Origin: Chryseobacterium sp. JV274
GTDB lineage: Bacteria; Bacteroidota; Bacteroidia; Flavobacteriales; Weeksellaceae
Reading direction: 5' to 3'
Assembly: GCF_903969135.1 (NCBI RefSeq)
Contig: NZ_LR824569.1
Span: 2,749,001 to 2,813,000 of the forward strand
DNA length: 64,000 nt
The notes under the pieces are model-generated. The model had not been told where the DNA came from, did no database searches, and saw nothing but the letters and a program-made list of their open reading frames with translations. Made by a program: the position numbers and the translations under genes. Each line of letters opens with the position of its first letter. The first letter of the stretch is position 1. Below, one piece after another: positions 17,740 to 26,509 of the stretch.

Positions 17740-20145
17740 ATGACAGAATTTGAAGATATTAGTTTAGAAGAAATGATCAGTGACGGATTTGATATCGTAG
17801 CTGAAGAAATCAATCTTTCCGACTTCGCTGAGACTGATAAAAATTCCGAACAGAAAATATTCCCGATACTTCCCGTAAGAAATATGGTGATGTTTCCCAA
17901 TGTGGTAATTCCTATTACTGCCGGGAGAAAAACCTCTATACAGCTTCTTGAGGAAGCACAGAAGAACGGAGATTTCATTGGAATTGTAAGCCAGAAAAAT
18001 TCGGATATGGAACAGCCTGCCGAAAAAGATATTTATGTTACCGGTACATTGGCAAAGATCATTAAGATCATTAAGCTTCCGGAAGGAAATATTACAGCAA
18101 TCACGAAAGGTTTCCATAGATTCAAGATTAAAAAGATCGTTGAAAACCAGCCCTATTTCAGGGCAGAAATATCAAAATTAAAAGACACACGTCCTAAAAA
18201 CCAGGAGGAATACGAAGCATTACTTGAGAACATCAAGGATCTTGCTTTAAAGATCATTGAACTTGACCCGAATATTCCTAATGCAGCCAACTTTGCGATC
18301 AAAAACATCAACAACAATGATGATCTTCTTAATTTCATCTGCACCAATGCCAATTTTTCTTCAATAGCAAAACAAAAGCTTCTTGAAGAGAAAAACCTGA
18401 TGATAAGAGCTAATCAATGCTACGAAATGATGCATGAAGATTTCAGAAAGCTAGAGTTAAGAAACCAGATTCATCAGAAAACATCCAAGGATCTTGACAA
18501 GCAGCAGAGAGAATATTTCCTGAATCAGCAGATCAGAACCATTCAGGAAGAATTGGGCGGAGGACCTGAAAGCGATGTTGAAGATCTTCTTGCCAAGGCT
18601 AAATCCAGAAAATGGAGCAAGGAAGTAGAGGAGCATTTCCAGAAGGAAATCGGCAGACTGCAACGCCAGAACCCTAATTCTCCGGACTATAATGTACAGA
18701 GAAATTATCTGGATTTCTTTACAGACCTGCCTTGGGAAACGTATACAAAAGATATTTTTGATATTGCAAAAGCAGAAAAAGTGCTTGACAAAGCTCACTT
18801 TGGACTGGAAGATATCAAGAAAAGAATTCTGGAACACATGGCTGTTTTAAAATTAAAAAACAACATGAAGTCTCCTATTCTATTACTGGTAGGACCTCCA
18901 GGAGTTGGTAAAACATCTTTAGGAAAGTCTATTGCAGATGCTTTAGGAAGAAAATACGTAAGATTATCTTTAGGTGGTCTTCATGACGAGAGTGAAATCC
19001 GCGGACATAGAAAAACGTATATCGGTGCTATGGCAGGAAGAATTTTACAGTCGATCAAAAAATCCGGTACTTCAAACCCGGTAATTGTACTTGATGAGAT
19101 TGATAAAATTGCGCAAGGTCTTCACGGCGATCCAAGCTCAGCATTACTGGAAGTTCTTGATCCTGAACAAAATAAGTCTTTCTATGATAATTTCCTTGAG
19201 ATGGGTTACGACCTGTCAAAAGTGATGTTTATTGCTACAGCCAATTCTCTTTCAACGATACAGACTCCTCTTTTAGACAGAACGGAGATCATTCAGATTG
19301 CCGGTTATACTTTGGAGGAAAAGATTGAAATTGCGAAAAGACACTTAATCAAGAAACAGCAGGAGGAAAATGGTCTGGATGCAAAATCATTCAAACTTGG
19401 AAATGCAGAGCTTAAGCATATTATAGAAGCCCACACTTCGGAAAGCGGTGTAAGAACTCTGGAGAAGAGAATTGCTGCCGTTGGGAGATGGGTAGCGCTA
19501 CAGACTGCCTTGGCAAAAGAATATGATCCAAAAATTTCTGTTGATAAAGTAGATGAAATTCTTGGAGTTCCAAGACCGAAAAGTTTATCAGAAATTACCG
19601 GAGTACCCGGAGTTGTAACAGGTCTTGCCTGGACAAGCGTAGGAGGAGATATTCTTTATATTGAAAGTATTTTAAGCAATGGTAAAGGAGCATTAACGAT
19701 GACCGGAAACCTTGGGACGGTAATGAAAGAATCTGCTACTATTGCACTTGAATATATTAAAGCGAAGCACGATGAACTGGGAATTCCTCAGGAGGAACTG
19801 GATAAGAAAAACATTCACGTACACGTTCCTGAAGGAGCAACTCCTAAAGATGGACCATCTGCAGGTATTGCAATGCTTACATCAATGGTTTCATCTTTCA
19901 AAAACAAGAAGATAAAACCCCACCTTGCGATGACCGGAGAAATTACTTTAAGAGGCAAGGTACTTCCTGTAGGAGGGATCAAAGAAAAACTTCTTGCCGC
20001 TACAAGAGCTGGAATTAAAGATGTTATCCTTTGTGAAGCCAACAGAAAAGATGTAGAAGAGATCAAAAAAGATTATTTAAAAAATCTGAAGGTACATTAC
20101 GTCAACAGAATGGAAGAAGTCATTGATATCGCCATTGAAGAGTAA
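17740..20145 (+). CDS. lon: ATP-dependent protease Lon
   Basis: This ~801-residue Lon (La) protease has the usual domain order. An N-terminal substrate-binding LAN domain starts at IFPILPVRNMVMFPNVVIPI. The AAA+ domain has Walker A GPPGVGKTS near residue 385 and Walker B VIVLDEIDK. The C-terminal Ser-Lys protease domain has PKDGPSAGIAM near residue 703 as the nucleophile motif. Lon degrades damaged and regulatory proteins in the cytoplasm. The ATG at 17740 is preferred over a TTG at 17734 two codons earlier. Paired inverted repeats upstream may be regulatory, and a clear terminator follows. Confidence 0.96.
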   Translation: MTEFEDISLEEMISDGFDIVAEEINLSDFAETDKNSEQKIFPILPVRNMVMFPNVVIPITAGRKTSIQLLEEAQKNGDFIGIVSQKNSDMEQPAEKDIYVTGTLAKIIKIIKLPEGNITAITKGFHRFKIKKIVENQPYFRAEISKLKDTRPKNQEEYEALLENIKDLALKIIELDPNIPNAANFAIKNINNNDDLLNFICTNANFSSIAKQKLLEEKNLMIRANQCYEMMHEDFRKLELRNQIHQKTSKDLDKQQREYFLNQQIRTIQEELGGGPESDVEDLLAKAKSRKWSKEVEEHFQKEIGRLQRQNPNSPDYNVQRNYLDFFTDLPWETYTKDIFDIAKAEKVLDKAHFGLEDIKKRILEHMAVLKLKNNMKSPILLLVGPPGVGKTSLGKSIADALGRKYVRLSLGGLHDESEIRGHRKTYIGAMAGRILQSIKKSGTSNPVIVLDEIDKIAQGLHGDPSSALLEVLDPEQNKSFYDNFLEMGYDLSKVMFIATANSLSTIQTPLLDRTEIIQIAGYTLEEKIEIAKRHLIKKQQEENGLDAKSFKLGNAELKHIIEAHTSESGVRTLEKRIAAVGRWVALQTALAKEYDPKISVDKVDEILGVPRPKSLSEITGVPGVVTGLAWTSVGGDILYIESILSNGKGALTMTGNLGTVMKESATIALEYIKAKHDELGIPQEELDKKNIHVHVPEGATPKDGPSAGIAMLTSMVSSFKNKKIKPHLAMTGEITLRGKVLPVGGIKEKLLAATRAGIKDVILCEANRKDVEEIKKDYLKNLKVHYVNRMEEVIDIAIEE

Positions 20146-20177
20146 AACAATTTATAACATATTAACTTCTCAATAAG

Positions 20178-20215
20178 GAAACACGTTCTGATATTCAGAG
20201 CGTGTTTCTGTTTTA
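20178..20215 (+). terminator. Terminator downstream of lon
   Basis: A stem of 13 bp (20178-20190 with 20196-20208, one wobble), 5-nt loop, is followed by a T-rich run. Confidence 0.85.
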
Positions 20216-20352
20216 TAAATAAATACATTCTTTTCTTGGCTGCATGGAATAAAATTTGATGTAATAGAAGAAAATTCTGAAGGATTGAATAAAAAATTTT
20301 TAAATTCAGAAGGGTTTTCTTATTTTTATTCCACACTGCAGATTTTTAGATT

Positions 20353-21465
20353 ATGAATTTTCTTAGACTTCCTTTCCTTGTCAAGCTTACACTTGTGGTA
20401 ATTTCTATCATCGGTCTTGGCTATCTTCTGGCATTAGGACAGACTATTTTAGCTCCGTTTTTTCTTGCATTCCTGATGGCTATGCTGTTTTTACCGGCAG
20501 CGACTTTTATGGAAAGAAAGCTAAGATTTCCAAGATCAATGTCCACAATGACCTCCGTGTTCATTATGTTGATTATTTTAGGCGGGATCATTTACTTTTT
20601 TACCAATCAGCTATCAGACTTCAGCAAGGATCTTCCTCATCTCAGTGAACAGTTTACAACTGTTTTCAATGGCCTTCAGCATTGGGTTTCCAAAACATTC
20701 AATGTAAAAGTTGATGAACAGGTAGACTATATTAACCAGGGATTGAATAAACTGCTGTCTTCTTCAGGCGCTATTTTAGGATTTACTTTTGGGATTTTCT
20801 CTACGGGATTCGGTTTTATTATATTTTTCACCCTGTTTTTTATCTTTATTTTAAATTACAGAAGGCTTTTAAATAATTTTATCGTTACCGTCTTCAACGA
20901 AAGACATAAATCAAGCGTACAGGAAGCAGTGAATGAGATCCGTATCATGACCAAGAAATATATCTTCGGGCTTTTTCTTCAGGTGGTTATCGTTTCAATT
21001 TTAACATCTGTTCTCCTTACAGTTCTGGGAGTGAAATACGCTATTCTTTTAGGAGTTCTTACCGGGCTACTAAACGTTATTCCCTATCTTGGAATTTTTA
21101 TTTCACTTCTAATTTCCTGTTTTATAGCTTTTGCAACTTCCACTCCTTCAACGTGTATTTATGTTGCTTTGGGATATATTGCCATTCATGCTGTAGACGG
21201 AAATATTGTGCTGCCATTTGTCGTGGGTTCCAAGGTAAAAATTAATGCTTTATTTTCTTTTATCGGTATTCTTTTAGGAGAGCATCTTTGGGGAATTGCA
21301 GGAATGTTCCTGTGTATACCGGCTATTGCTATTATTAAGATTATTTGTGAAAGAGTAGACGATCTTAAACCTTGGGGAAGGTTATTGGGAGAAGAACCAA
21401 GACCTCACAAGAAGAAGAAAAGCTATAAGATATCCAAGAATATTACACTGAAAGAAATGGACTGA
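20353..21465 (+). CDS. AI-2E family transporter (PerM/YdiK-like)
   Basis: The product has 370 residues with 7-8 membrane helices, two near the N-terminus and five or more after a long soluble segment (about residues 75-150). The C-terminal half contains LTGLLNVIPYLGIFISLL and LPFVVGSKVKINALFSFIGILLGEHLWG, diagnostic of the AI-2E family. The tail is Lys-rich. Members were named for AI-2 export but are varied permeases, some linked to Na+/H+ exchange, so the substrate stays open. It is transcribed alone after lon, ending at the bidirectional terminator at 21541-21564. Confidence 0.88.
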   Translation: MNFLRLPFLVKLTLVVISIIGLGYLLALGQTILAPFFLAFLMAMLFLPAATFMERKLRFPRSMSTMTSVFIMLIILGGIIYFFTNQLSDFSKDLPHLSEQFTTVFNGLQHWVSKTFNVKVDEQVDYINQGLNKLLSSSGAILGFTFGIFSTGFGFIIFFTLFFIFILNYRRLLNNFIVTVFNERHKSSVQEAVNEIRIMTKKYIFGLFLQVVIVSILTSVLLTVLGVKYAILLGVLTGLLNVIPYLGIFISLLISCFIAFATSTPSTCIYVALGYIAIHAVDGNIVLPFVVGSKVKINALFSFIGILLGEHLWGIAGMFLCIPAIAIIKIICERVDDLKPWGRLLGEEPRPHKKKKSYKISKNITLKEMD

Positions 21466-21540
21466 TCGTGAATAATGAGCAATATGCAATGAGTAATAAA
21501 TAATTACTTTGAAAGCTTAAACTTTGAACTTTAAATAAAA

Positions 21541-21570
21541 AGACTGCCTTTTTCAAGACAGTCTTTTTTT
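21541..21570. terminator. Bidirectional terminator between AI-2E permease and double-glycine peptide
   Basis: A hairpin (21541-21546 with 21559-21564, then one mismatch and three more pairs around a 4-nt loop) has A/T runs on both flanks between two converging genes. Confidence 0.75.
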
Positions 21571-21576
21571 TATTTT

Positions 21577-21825
21577 TTATGAAAGAGGACACAAAGGGCT
21601 CGTTCCATTTGGGCAAGTGTCTGTACATAGAATATAAGACTGGACGTCCGGGCAGTATCCATAATCCGGAGGTGGCGGCGTTCCTCCAGGGCCACCTAAA
21701 CAAGGATCTCCTGGTGGAATTTTACATGGACAACCAATTGGTCCTATATCACATTTTCCAACTCCTCCACCCCCTTGGATTTCTCTTAAATCCGTGCGGT
21801 TTAATTTTTTAAGATTTTTTAGCAT
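21577..21825 (-). CDS. Bacteriocin-like Cys-rich peptide with double-glycine leader
   Basis: The 82-residue product has an N-terminal leader MLKNLKKLNRTDLREIQGGGG. It matches the Bacteroidota bacteriocin-like leader pattern (Lys/Leu-rich helix, Arg-x-x-Leu, then a Gly-Gly cut site). The core of ~60 residues has eight cysteines and is rich in Gly and Pro (for example GTPPPPDYGYCPD). Peptides with such leaders are cut and exported by C39-peptidase ABC transporters, which must be encoded elsewhere. No immunity, maturase or transporter gene lies next to it. Function could be antibacterial, signalling or structural. An overlapping opposite-strand frame is treated as a shadow. Confidence 0.82.
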   Translation of the reverse strand: MLKNLKKLNRTDLREIQGGGGVGKCDIGPIGCPCKIPPGDPCLGGPGGTPPPPDYGYCPDVQSYILCTDTCPNGTSPLCPLS

Positions 21826-21850
21826 GATCTATTAGTTTTTGTTTGTTCTT

Positions 21851-21858
21851 CAAAGATA
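21851..21858 (-). promoter_or_regulatory. -7 box for the double-glycine peptide gene
   Basis: TATCTTTG on the minus strand lies 26 bases upstream of the ATG and matches TAnnTTTG. The nearest TTTG lies 15 bases further upstream, short of the usual 19-21. Confidence 0.4.
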
Positions 21859-21953
21859 TAAAATAAAATTATACAAAAACATCAATTAACGCACATTAAC
21901 AATTGATTTAATATTTTTTGTTAAATTAATCATAAAATATCCTATTTTTATTT

Positions 21954-21961
21954 TACATTTG
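21954..21961 (+). promoter_or_regulatory. -7 box for the DoxX-family gene
   Basis: TACATTTG matches TAnnTTTG and lies 17 bases upstream of the start codon, so the leader would be very short. No -33 at the normal distance was found. Confidence 0.35.
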
Positions 21962-21978
21962 ATGTCAAATCATCAATC

Positions 21979-22356
21979 ATGAAAATTATAAAATTCATTT
22001 TATGCTTATTATTCGGTCTTATGTTTATTAATGCCGGATTAAACAAGTTTTTTAATTATATGCCTATGGAGAAACCCACTCCTGAGCAAATGAAACTTTT
22101 CGCTGCTTTTGGAGAAATCAGCTGGCTGATGCCATTAGTGGGCATCGTTGAAGTCATTGGCGGATTATTATTTATTTTTCCAAAGACAAGAGCACTGGGA
22201 GCTATTGTTATTTTACCCGTGATGGTAGGAATTGTCACTCATGTTTTCACTATGGATAAATCTCCAATGGGAATGGGCATTGCCGGAGTAATGTTCCTGA
22301 TCAATCTTTGGATGATTCTTGACAACAAGGAAAAATATAAACATTTAGTTTCATAA
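21979..22356 (+). CDS. DoxX family membrane protein
   Basis: The product has 125 residues with four hydrophobic helices, the build of DoxX/DoxD-like proteins. Visible family features are LMFINAGLNKFFNYM in the first helix and MPLVGIVEVIGGLLFIFPKTRALGA in the middle. The family includes quinone-linked oxidoreductase subunits and many small proteins with unknown roles, so only the fold class is called. It is divergent from the double-glycine peptide gene and convergent with the acyl-CoA dehydrogenase gene. Confidence 0.85.
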   Translation: MKIIKFILCLLFGLMFINAGLNKFFNYMPMEKPTPEQMKLFAAFGEISWLMPLVGIVEVIGGLLFIFPKTRALGAIVILPVMVGIVTHVFTMDKSPMGMGIAGVMFLINLWMILDNKEKYKHLVS

Positions 22357-22367
22357 GGCTGCAGATA

Positions 22368-22449
22368 ATAGGTTGCAGTTCTTATAGTGTTCAAATAAAA
22401 TTTATTGTTTTTAATCAATTTTAAAAACATACTAAAAACTACAACCTAT
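22368..22449. repeat. Imperfect inverted repeat between convergent doxX-like and acyl-CoA dehydrogenase genes
   Basis: ATAGGTTGCAGTT (22368-22380) and AACTACAACCTAT (22437-22449) are inverted copies with one mismatch, separated by an AT-rich loop. It could be a remnant of a small dispersed element or serve as a loose bidirectional terminator. Confidence 0.4.
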
Positions 22450-22464
22450 CATCTTACCTGCTTC

Positions 22465-23823
22465 CTATACAAAAGCACTAAAGCCTGTAATGGAGCGCCC
22501 TACAATCAATGAATTGATTTCTTTTGTTCCTTCATAAGAATAAATAGCTTCTGCATCAGCAACAAATCTGGCTACATCGTACTCCAGCAGAATTCCGTTG
22601 CCTCCCATCACCTCTCTTGCTCTGGAAACAATATCTCTTGTTCTTAGAGTACAGAAAACTTTAGCTAAAGAAGCATGTTCATCTTTTAAAATTCCTTCAT
22701 CCTGCATTTCGGACAACCGGAACACCATAGTCTGCATCGCCGTAAGATTGGACAGCATTTCTACCAAATGCCCCTGAATCATCTGGAACGAAGCAATAGG
22801 TCTTCCAAACTGCTCTCTTTTTCGGGTATAATCCAAAGCGCTTTCATAAGCTCCGCGTGCACAGCCTGTGGCCATCCATGCCACTCCTGCTCTGGTCATT
22901 CTCAGTACTTTTCCTGTGTCTTTAAAAGAATTGGCATTCTGCAGACGGTTCTCTTCGGTTACAAGGCAGTCTTTTAAAGTAATCAATCCATTCTGGACAA
23001 TCCTTAAAGCCATTTTCCCTTTGATCTTTTCTACAGAATATCCCGGATTATCTTTTTCTACAATAAACCCTTTCACTTCTCCACTATCCAGATCTCTTGC
23101 CCAAATAATTATTATATCAGCAAAAGTGGCATTACCAATCCATTTTTTCTGACCATTCAGAACCCAGCCTTCTGGTGTTTTTTTACAGGTTACTGTAAGT
23201 CCGCCAGCAGCACCGGAACCTACTTCCGGCTCGGTAAGCCCGAAAGCTCCTATTTTTTCAAATTTCTGCATCTGTGGAAGCCATTTCTGCTTCTGCTCTT
23301 CAGATCCGCATATATAGATAGAACCCATTGCCAGCCCGGATTGCACTCCAAAAAATGTAGCAATGGAAGCGTCCACTCTCGCCATTTCCATTGCAATGAC
23401 TCCTTCCATCAGGAAAGGCATTCCCGGACACCCATAGCCTTCATAGGTAACTCCGCAGATATCAAGTTTCTGAAATTTCGGGATCAGTTCAAATGGGAAT
23501 TCATCTCTGAGCCAGTAATGATTGACCAAAGGTTTTACTTCTTTTTCCATGAATGTTCTTACTTTAAGCTGAATTTCACGTTGTTCAGGAGTAAGGGTAT
23601 GGTAGATATCATAAAAATCACCATCAATAGGAGGAAGTTCTTTCTTTTTCTTTTCCGGATCAAGCATTTTCATGAGCCCGGAAAGCTGTTTATCATCCAG
23701 TTTTGAGAAATTATGCATCAGTTTGGGTAGATCCACTTTTTGAGAAATGGCACTCAACTGATCAAAATCTATGGATGTGAATAGTCCTATTGCGTTTCTG
23801 ATTTTGGAAAAGGTATTTGACAT
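22465..23823 (-). CDS. Acyl-CoA dehydrogenase family protein (glutaryl-CoA dehydrogenase-like)
   Basis: The product has 452 residues counted from the ATG at 23823 (MSNTFSKIRN). A longer frame upstream is open but its extra 24 residues look non-coding. It is a flavoenzyme that introduces a double bond into an acyl-CoA. Visible are the FAD/substrate segments GAFGLTEPEVGSGAAG and WVLNGQKKWIGNATFAD, RMTRAGVAWMATG, and YEGTKEINSLIVGR near the C-terminus, where the Glu of YEGT is the catalytic base position in the glutaryl-CoA dehydrogenase branch. An extra ~60-residue N-terminus precedes the standard domain. The exact acyl substrate is not clear. Confidence 0.88.
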   Translation of the reverse strand: MSNTFSKIRNAIGLFTSIDFDQLSAISQKVDLPKLMHNFSKLDDKQLSGLMKMLDPEKKKKELPPIDGDFYDIYHTLTPEQREIQLKVRTFMEKEVKPLVNHYWLRDEFPFELIPKFQKLDICGVTYEGYGCPGMPFLMEGVIAMEMARVDASIATFFGVQSGLAMGSIYICGSEEQKQKWLPQMQKFEKIGAFGLTEPEVGSGAAGGLTVTCKKTPEGWVLNGQKKWIGNATFADIIIIWARDLDSGEVKGFIVEKDNPGYSVEKIKGKMALRIVQNGLITLKDCLVTEENRLQNANSFKDTGKVLRMTRAGVAWMATGCARGAYESALDYTRKREQFGRPIASFQMIQGHLVEMLSNLTAMQTMVFRLSEMQDEGILKDEHASLAKVFCTLRTRDIVSRAREVMGGNGILLEYDVARFVADAEAIYSYEGTKEINSLIVGRSITGFSAFV

Positions 23824-23957
23824 AGTGATCGTTTGTAGTTTTGGTTTGTAAAAGATAAGCAAAAATTGCTCCGAAAGCAAGCACCGGAACTGCACCTTGT
23901 TTTACAAAACACTTAATTTCAATCAATTAAAACAGAATATTCCGTTTACAAGCTTTT

Positions 23958-23965
23958 TACTTTTG
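23958..23965 (+). promoter_or_regulatory. -7 box upstream of the DUF4349 gene
   Basis: TACTTTTG matches TAnnTTTG and lies 66 bases upstream of the start codon. No -33 TTTG was found at the usual spacing. Confidence 0.35.
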
Positions 23966-24031
23966 ATTTTCAAGCGTTACAAAAGATCCTGACTGAACTT
24001 TGACTCAAGGAAAACAACAAAAATCAACGCT

Positions 24032-24943
24032 ATGAAAACGACTTACATTAAACTATCTCTATCCGCTGTTCTTTTATTAGGTATTTATTCATGTAAAAAG
24101 GGTGAAGTTTCTTCAGCAGACCTTGATGCTTACGCTACAACAGATTCTGCCTCTGCCATTGTTTCAGACAGCATCTCATCTGTTGCCGATATGAAGATAA
24201 AGGATAAACAGTTCATCAAGACAGCAGATGTCAGTATGGAAGTAAAAGATGTATATAATGCAACCATCGCTATTGAAAAATCGGTTCAGGAGCTTGGAGG
24301 GTTTGTCACCAATAGTAATCTTCAAAGTAATGTGGTTTCTGAAAACACCTATAACACATCCAATGAAGAAGCAATGCTTGTCAAAAAATATCAGTCGGAA
24401 AACAGAATGCAGGTACGTATTCCTACGGAAAAGCTTGGTGAACTATTGACAGCAATCAATACAAACAAGTTATTTCTTAATTCAAGATCCATTAATGCAG
24501 AGGATGTGACTGCCAACATCAAATATTCGGAACTGGAAGGAAAAAGAAACCAAAAAACATCTGACAATATCAGCAAACTGAAAACAAATAAAGATAAAGT
24601 AACTCTGGATGATGGGAATATGTCTGAAGGAAATCTTCAAAAGCTGGCGAGTATGAATATGACAGACGATCTGAAATACAGCACCATTGATATTTACATC
24701 AAAGAACCTCAGTTACGTATTGCTGAAATTGCTGTGACGAACACTACAAGCATTGATAATAAATATAAATACAATTTCATCTACGATGCAAAAGATGGTT
24801 TTGTGTATGGTTTTTATCTGATCCAGAGAATTATAATAGCCCTTATCAACGTCTGGCCTATTCTATTAATTGCAGCTGCGCTGATCTATTTTCTAAGAAA
24901 AAGAAAAATTTCAAAACCTGAACAACCGAAGATTCAACAATAA
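24032..24943 (+). CDS. DUF4349 domain-containing lipoprotein
   Basis: The product has 303 residues: a lipoprotein signal with lipobox GIYSCKKG near residue 22, then a Ser/Asp-rich linker, a soluble DUF4349 domain (about 60-240) and one C-terminal membrane helix (about 268-290, IIIALINVWPILLIAAALIYF) ending in a basic tail. Typical DUF4349 features are FIKTADVSMEVKDVY, GGFVTNSNL and QVRIPTEKLGELLTAI, then a helical coiled-coil section. Its role is unknown; it lies in the periplasm anchored at both ends or at the inner membrane. Confidence 0.85.
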   Translation: MKTTYIKLSLSAVLLLGIYSCKKGEVSSADLDAYATTDSASAIVSDSISSVADMKIKDKQFIKTADVSMEVKDVYNATIAIEKSVQELGGFVTNSNLQSNVVSENTYNTSNEEAMLVKKYQSENRMQVRIPTEKLGELLTAINTNKLFLNSRSINAEDVTANIKYSELEGKRNQKTSDNISKLKTNKDKVTLDDGNMSEGNLQKLASMNMTDDLKYSTIDIYIKEPQLRIAEIAVTNTTSIDNKYKYNFIYDAKDGFVYGFYLIQRIIIALINVWPILLIAAALIYFLRKRKISKPEQPKIQQ

Positions 24944-24990
24944 AAAAACTCTACTAACCAATTGGTTATCATCATAATTTTAGATTTTAC

Positions 24991-25012
24991 AACCTCCTGT
25001 TTTCGGGAGGTT
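24991..25012 (+). terminator. Terminator downstream of the DUF4349 gene
   Basis: A 9-bp stem (24991-24999 with 25004-25012, one wobble), 4-nt loop, is followed by a long T-run. Confidence 0.85.
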
Positions 25013-25099
25013 TTTATTTTTTTTGAAAAAAACTGTAACGATTGTAATGCCTTCTTTACCCACTGTTTAAAAGAACAGAAAATCAAAAAAATTAATAAT

Positions 25100-25975
25100 A
25101 TGAAAAATTTAGTAAAAATTGGATTCGCAGCTTTATTATCTGTAAGCATGATAACCACAAAAGCACAGAACACAAATACAAATAATGAAAACAGCCTGCT
25201 TTGGGAAGTATCCGGAAACGGCCTTTCTAAACCCTCTTATATTACCGGGACTTTTCATATCTTATGCAGTAAAGATTTTGAAATAAAACCTAAGGTATTA
25301 AAAGCTCTTGAGAAATCTGACAACTTTGTTATGGAAATCAATTATACAGATCCTACTGAAATAATGTCATTACAAAAAATGTTTAAGACAGATAAGAAAA
25401 TATCTGAGCAGCATTCTCCTGAAGAAGCTAAGGAACTCAATACGATTCTCGCCAATTACGGAACAGATCTGAAAAGCATAGATTCTTCAAGTCCACAGGC
25501 GCTTTATGCACTGCTTTCCACCAAAGCAATCCCATGTTCTCAGAGCGAAGTAAAACTTTACGAAATGGAACTTCTTCAAAAGGCAATAAAAGATAAAAAG
25601 AATATTAAGGGTCTGGAAAAAGTAGAAGAGCAGATGAGAAGTATTAATGAAGCTTATGATCTGAAAAGCACCATCGCACAGCTTAAAATGGGTAAGGAAT
25701 ATGAAATATTATTCAGACAGATGATTGAAGCCTTCAAAAATGAAAATGCACAGTCACTTTACAGTCTATTTAAGGATGAAAGGTTTATGAATGCTCAACA
25801 GGAAAAAGCAATGCTGACCAACAGAAATCAAAACTGGGTAAAGACAATGCCTGAAATGATGAAAAAGGAAAGTTCTTTCTTTGCAGTGGGCGGCTCTCAT
25901 CTTATGGGGGAAAACGGCATTATTCCTCTTCTTCAGTCAAAAGGCTATACAGTAAAACCTGTGTCTAGTTTATAA
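25100..25975 (+). CDS. TraB/GumN family protein
   Basis: The 291-residue product counts from the ATG at 25100 (MKNLVKIGF); the frame is open further upstream but that part overlaps the terminator. A Sec signal peptide with cleavage near TTKAQN precedes a TraB/GumN domain. Visible family features are LLWEVSGNGLSKPSYITGTFHIL, SDNFVMEINYTDP and the C-terminal FFAVGGSHLMGENGIIPLLQSKGY, with the paired GxxH and GGSHL histidine motifs proposed to form a metal site. Biochemical role is uncertain; members have been suggested to be haem-binding or metalloprotease-like. The sigma-factor gene follows closely. Confidence 0.88.
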   Translation: MKNLVKIGFAALLSVSMITTKAQNTNTNNENSLLWEVSGNGLSKPSYITGTFHILCSKDFEIKPKVLKALEKSDNFVMEINYTDPTEIMSLQKMFKTDKKISEQHSPEEAKELNTILANYGTDLKSIDSSSPQALYALLSTKAIPCSQSEVKLYEMELLQKAIKDKKNIKGLEKVEEQMRSINEAYDLKSTIAQLKMGKEYEILFRQMIEAFKNENAQSLYSLFKDERFMNAQQEKAMLTNRNQNWVKTMPEMMKKESSFFAVGGSHLMGENGIIPLLQSKGYTVKPVSSL

Positions 25976-25999
25976 CACTAACCAAACCATGAAACTATT

Positions 26000-26509
26000 G
26001 TGAGTACTCCAACTGAAACTGCTTTTTTAAAGCTCATCAACCAGCACAAGGGCATTTTATACAAAGCTTCAAGGATCTACGCAGATTCTGTAGAAGACCG
26101 GGAAGACCTGCAGCAGGAAATTCTTATCCAGCTTTGGAAATCCTATCAGAATTTCAAAGGGAACAGCGAGTTTTCTACGTGGATGTATCGGGTTGCCATC
26201 AATACTGCTATTACCTATTTAAAAAAGGAAAAACAGAGATCCGGTAATCATACAGATGCTCCTGCTCATTTTGAAGTTCAGCAGGAAGATTATAACCCTT
26301 CAAAGGACAGGCAGCTGGAAGTTTTCTACAGTGCCGTTCAGGAGCTGAATTCTTTAGAAAAAGCAGTCATATTTTATTTCATGGAAGGAATGTCACACAA
26401 AGAAATTGGAAATAATTTAGGACTCAGCGAAGGCAATGCCCGCGTAAAACTTAACAGAACAAAAGAAAAAATACAACAAATCATAAAAAAATCAGGTTAT
26501 GAATTTTGA
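26000..26509 (+). CDS. RNA polymerase ECF-type sigma factor
   Basis: This 169-residue group 4 (ECF) sigma factor starts at a GTG (26000-26002), the only sensible start since a stop lies just upstream in frame. Region 2 includes YADSVEDREDLQQEILIQLWKSYQNFKGNSEFSTWMYRVAINTAITYLKKEK. Region 4 has the helix-turn-helix VIFYFMEGMSHKEIGNNLGLSEGNARVKLNRTKEKI. The next gene overlaps it by 11 bases and encodes a membrane protein, the classic arrangement for a sigma factor and its regulator. A short ATG frame (25989-26003) ends within its first codons, which could couple translation. Confidence 0.92.
   Translation: MSTPTETAFLKLINQHKGILYKASRIYADSVEDREDLQQEILIQLWKSYQNFKGNSEFSTWMYRVAINTAITYLKKEKQRSGNHTDAPAHFEVQQEDYNPSKDRQLEVFYSAVQELNSLEKAVIFYFMEGMSHKEIGNNLGLSEGNARVKLNRTKEKIQQIIKKSGYEF

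Noticed and set aside
21579..21812. 77-codon plus-strand frame opposite the double-glycine peptide gene
   Set aside because: It is the antisense of a leader-bearing peptide gene with its own -7 box; composition is not protein-like and it has no promoter.
23824..23895. N-terminal extension of the acyl-CoA dehydrogenase
   Set aside because: The extra 24 residues are Phe/Leu-rich with no family match; the ATG at 23823 begins the standard protein.
24962..25099. N-terminal extension of the TraB/GumN gene
   Set aside because: It would be read through a transcription terminator and lacks a signal peptide at the new start; the ATG at 25100 gives a proper signal peptide.
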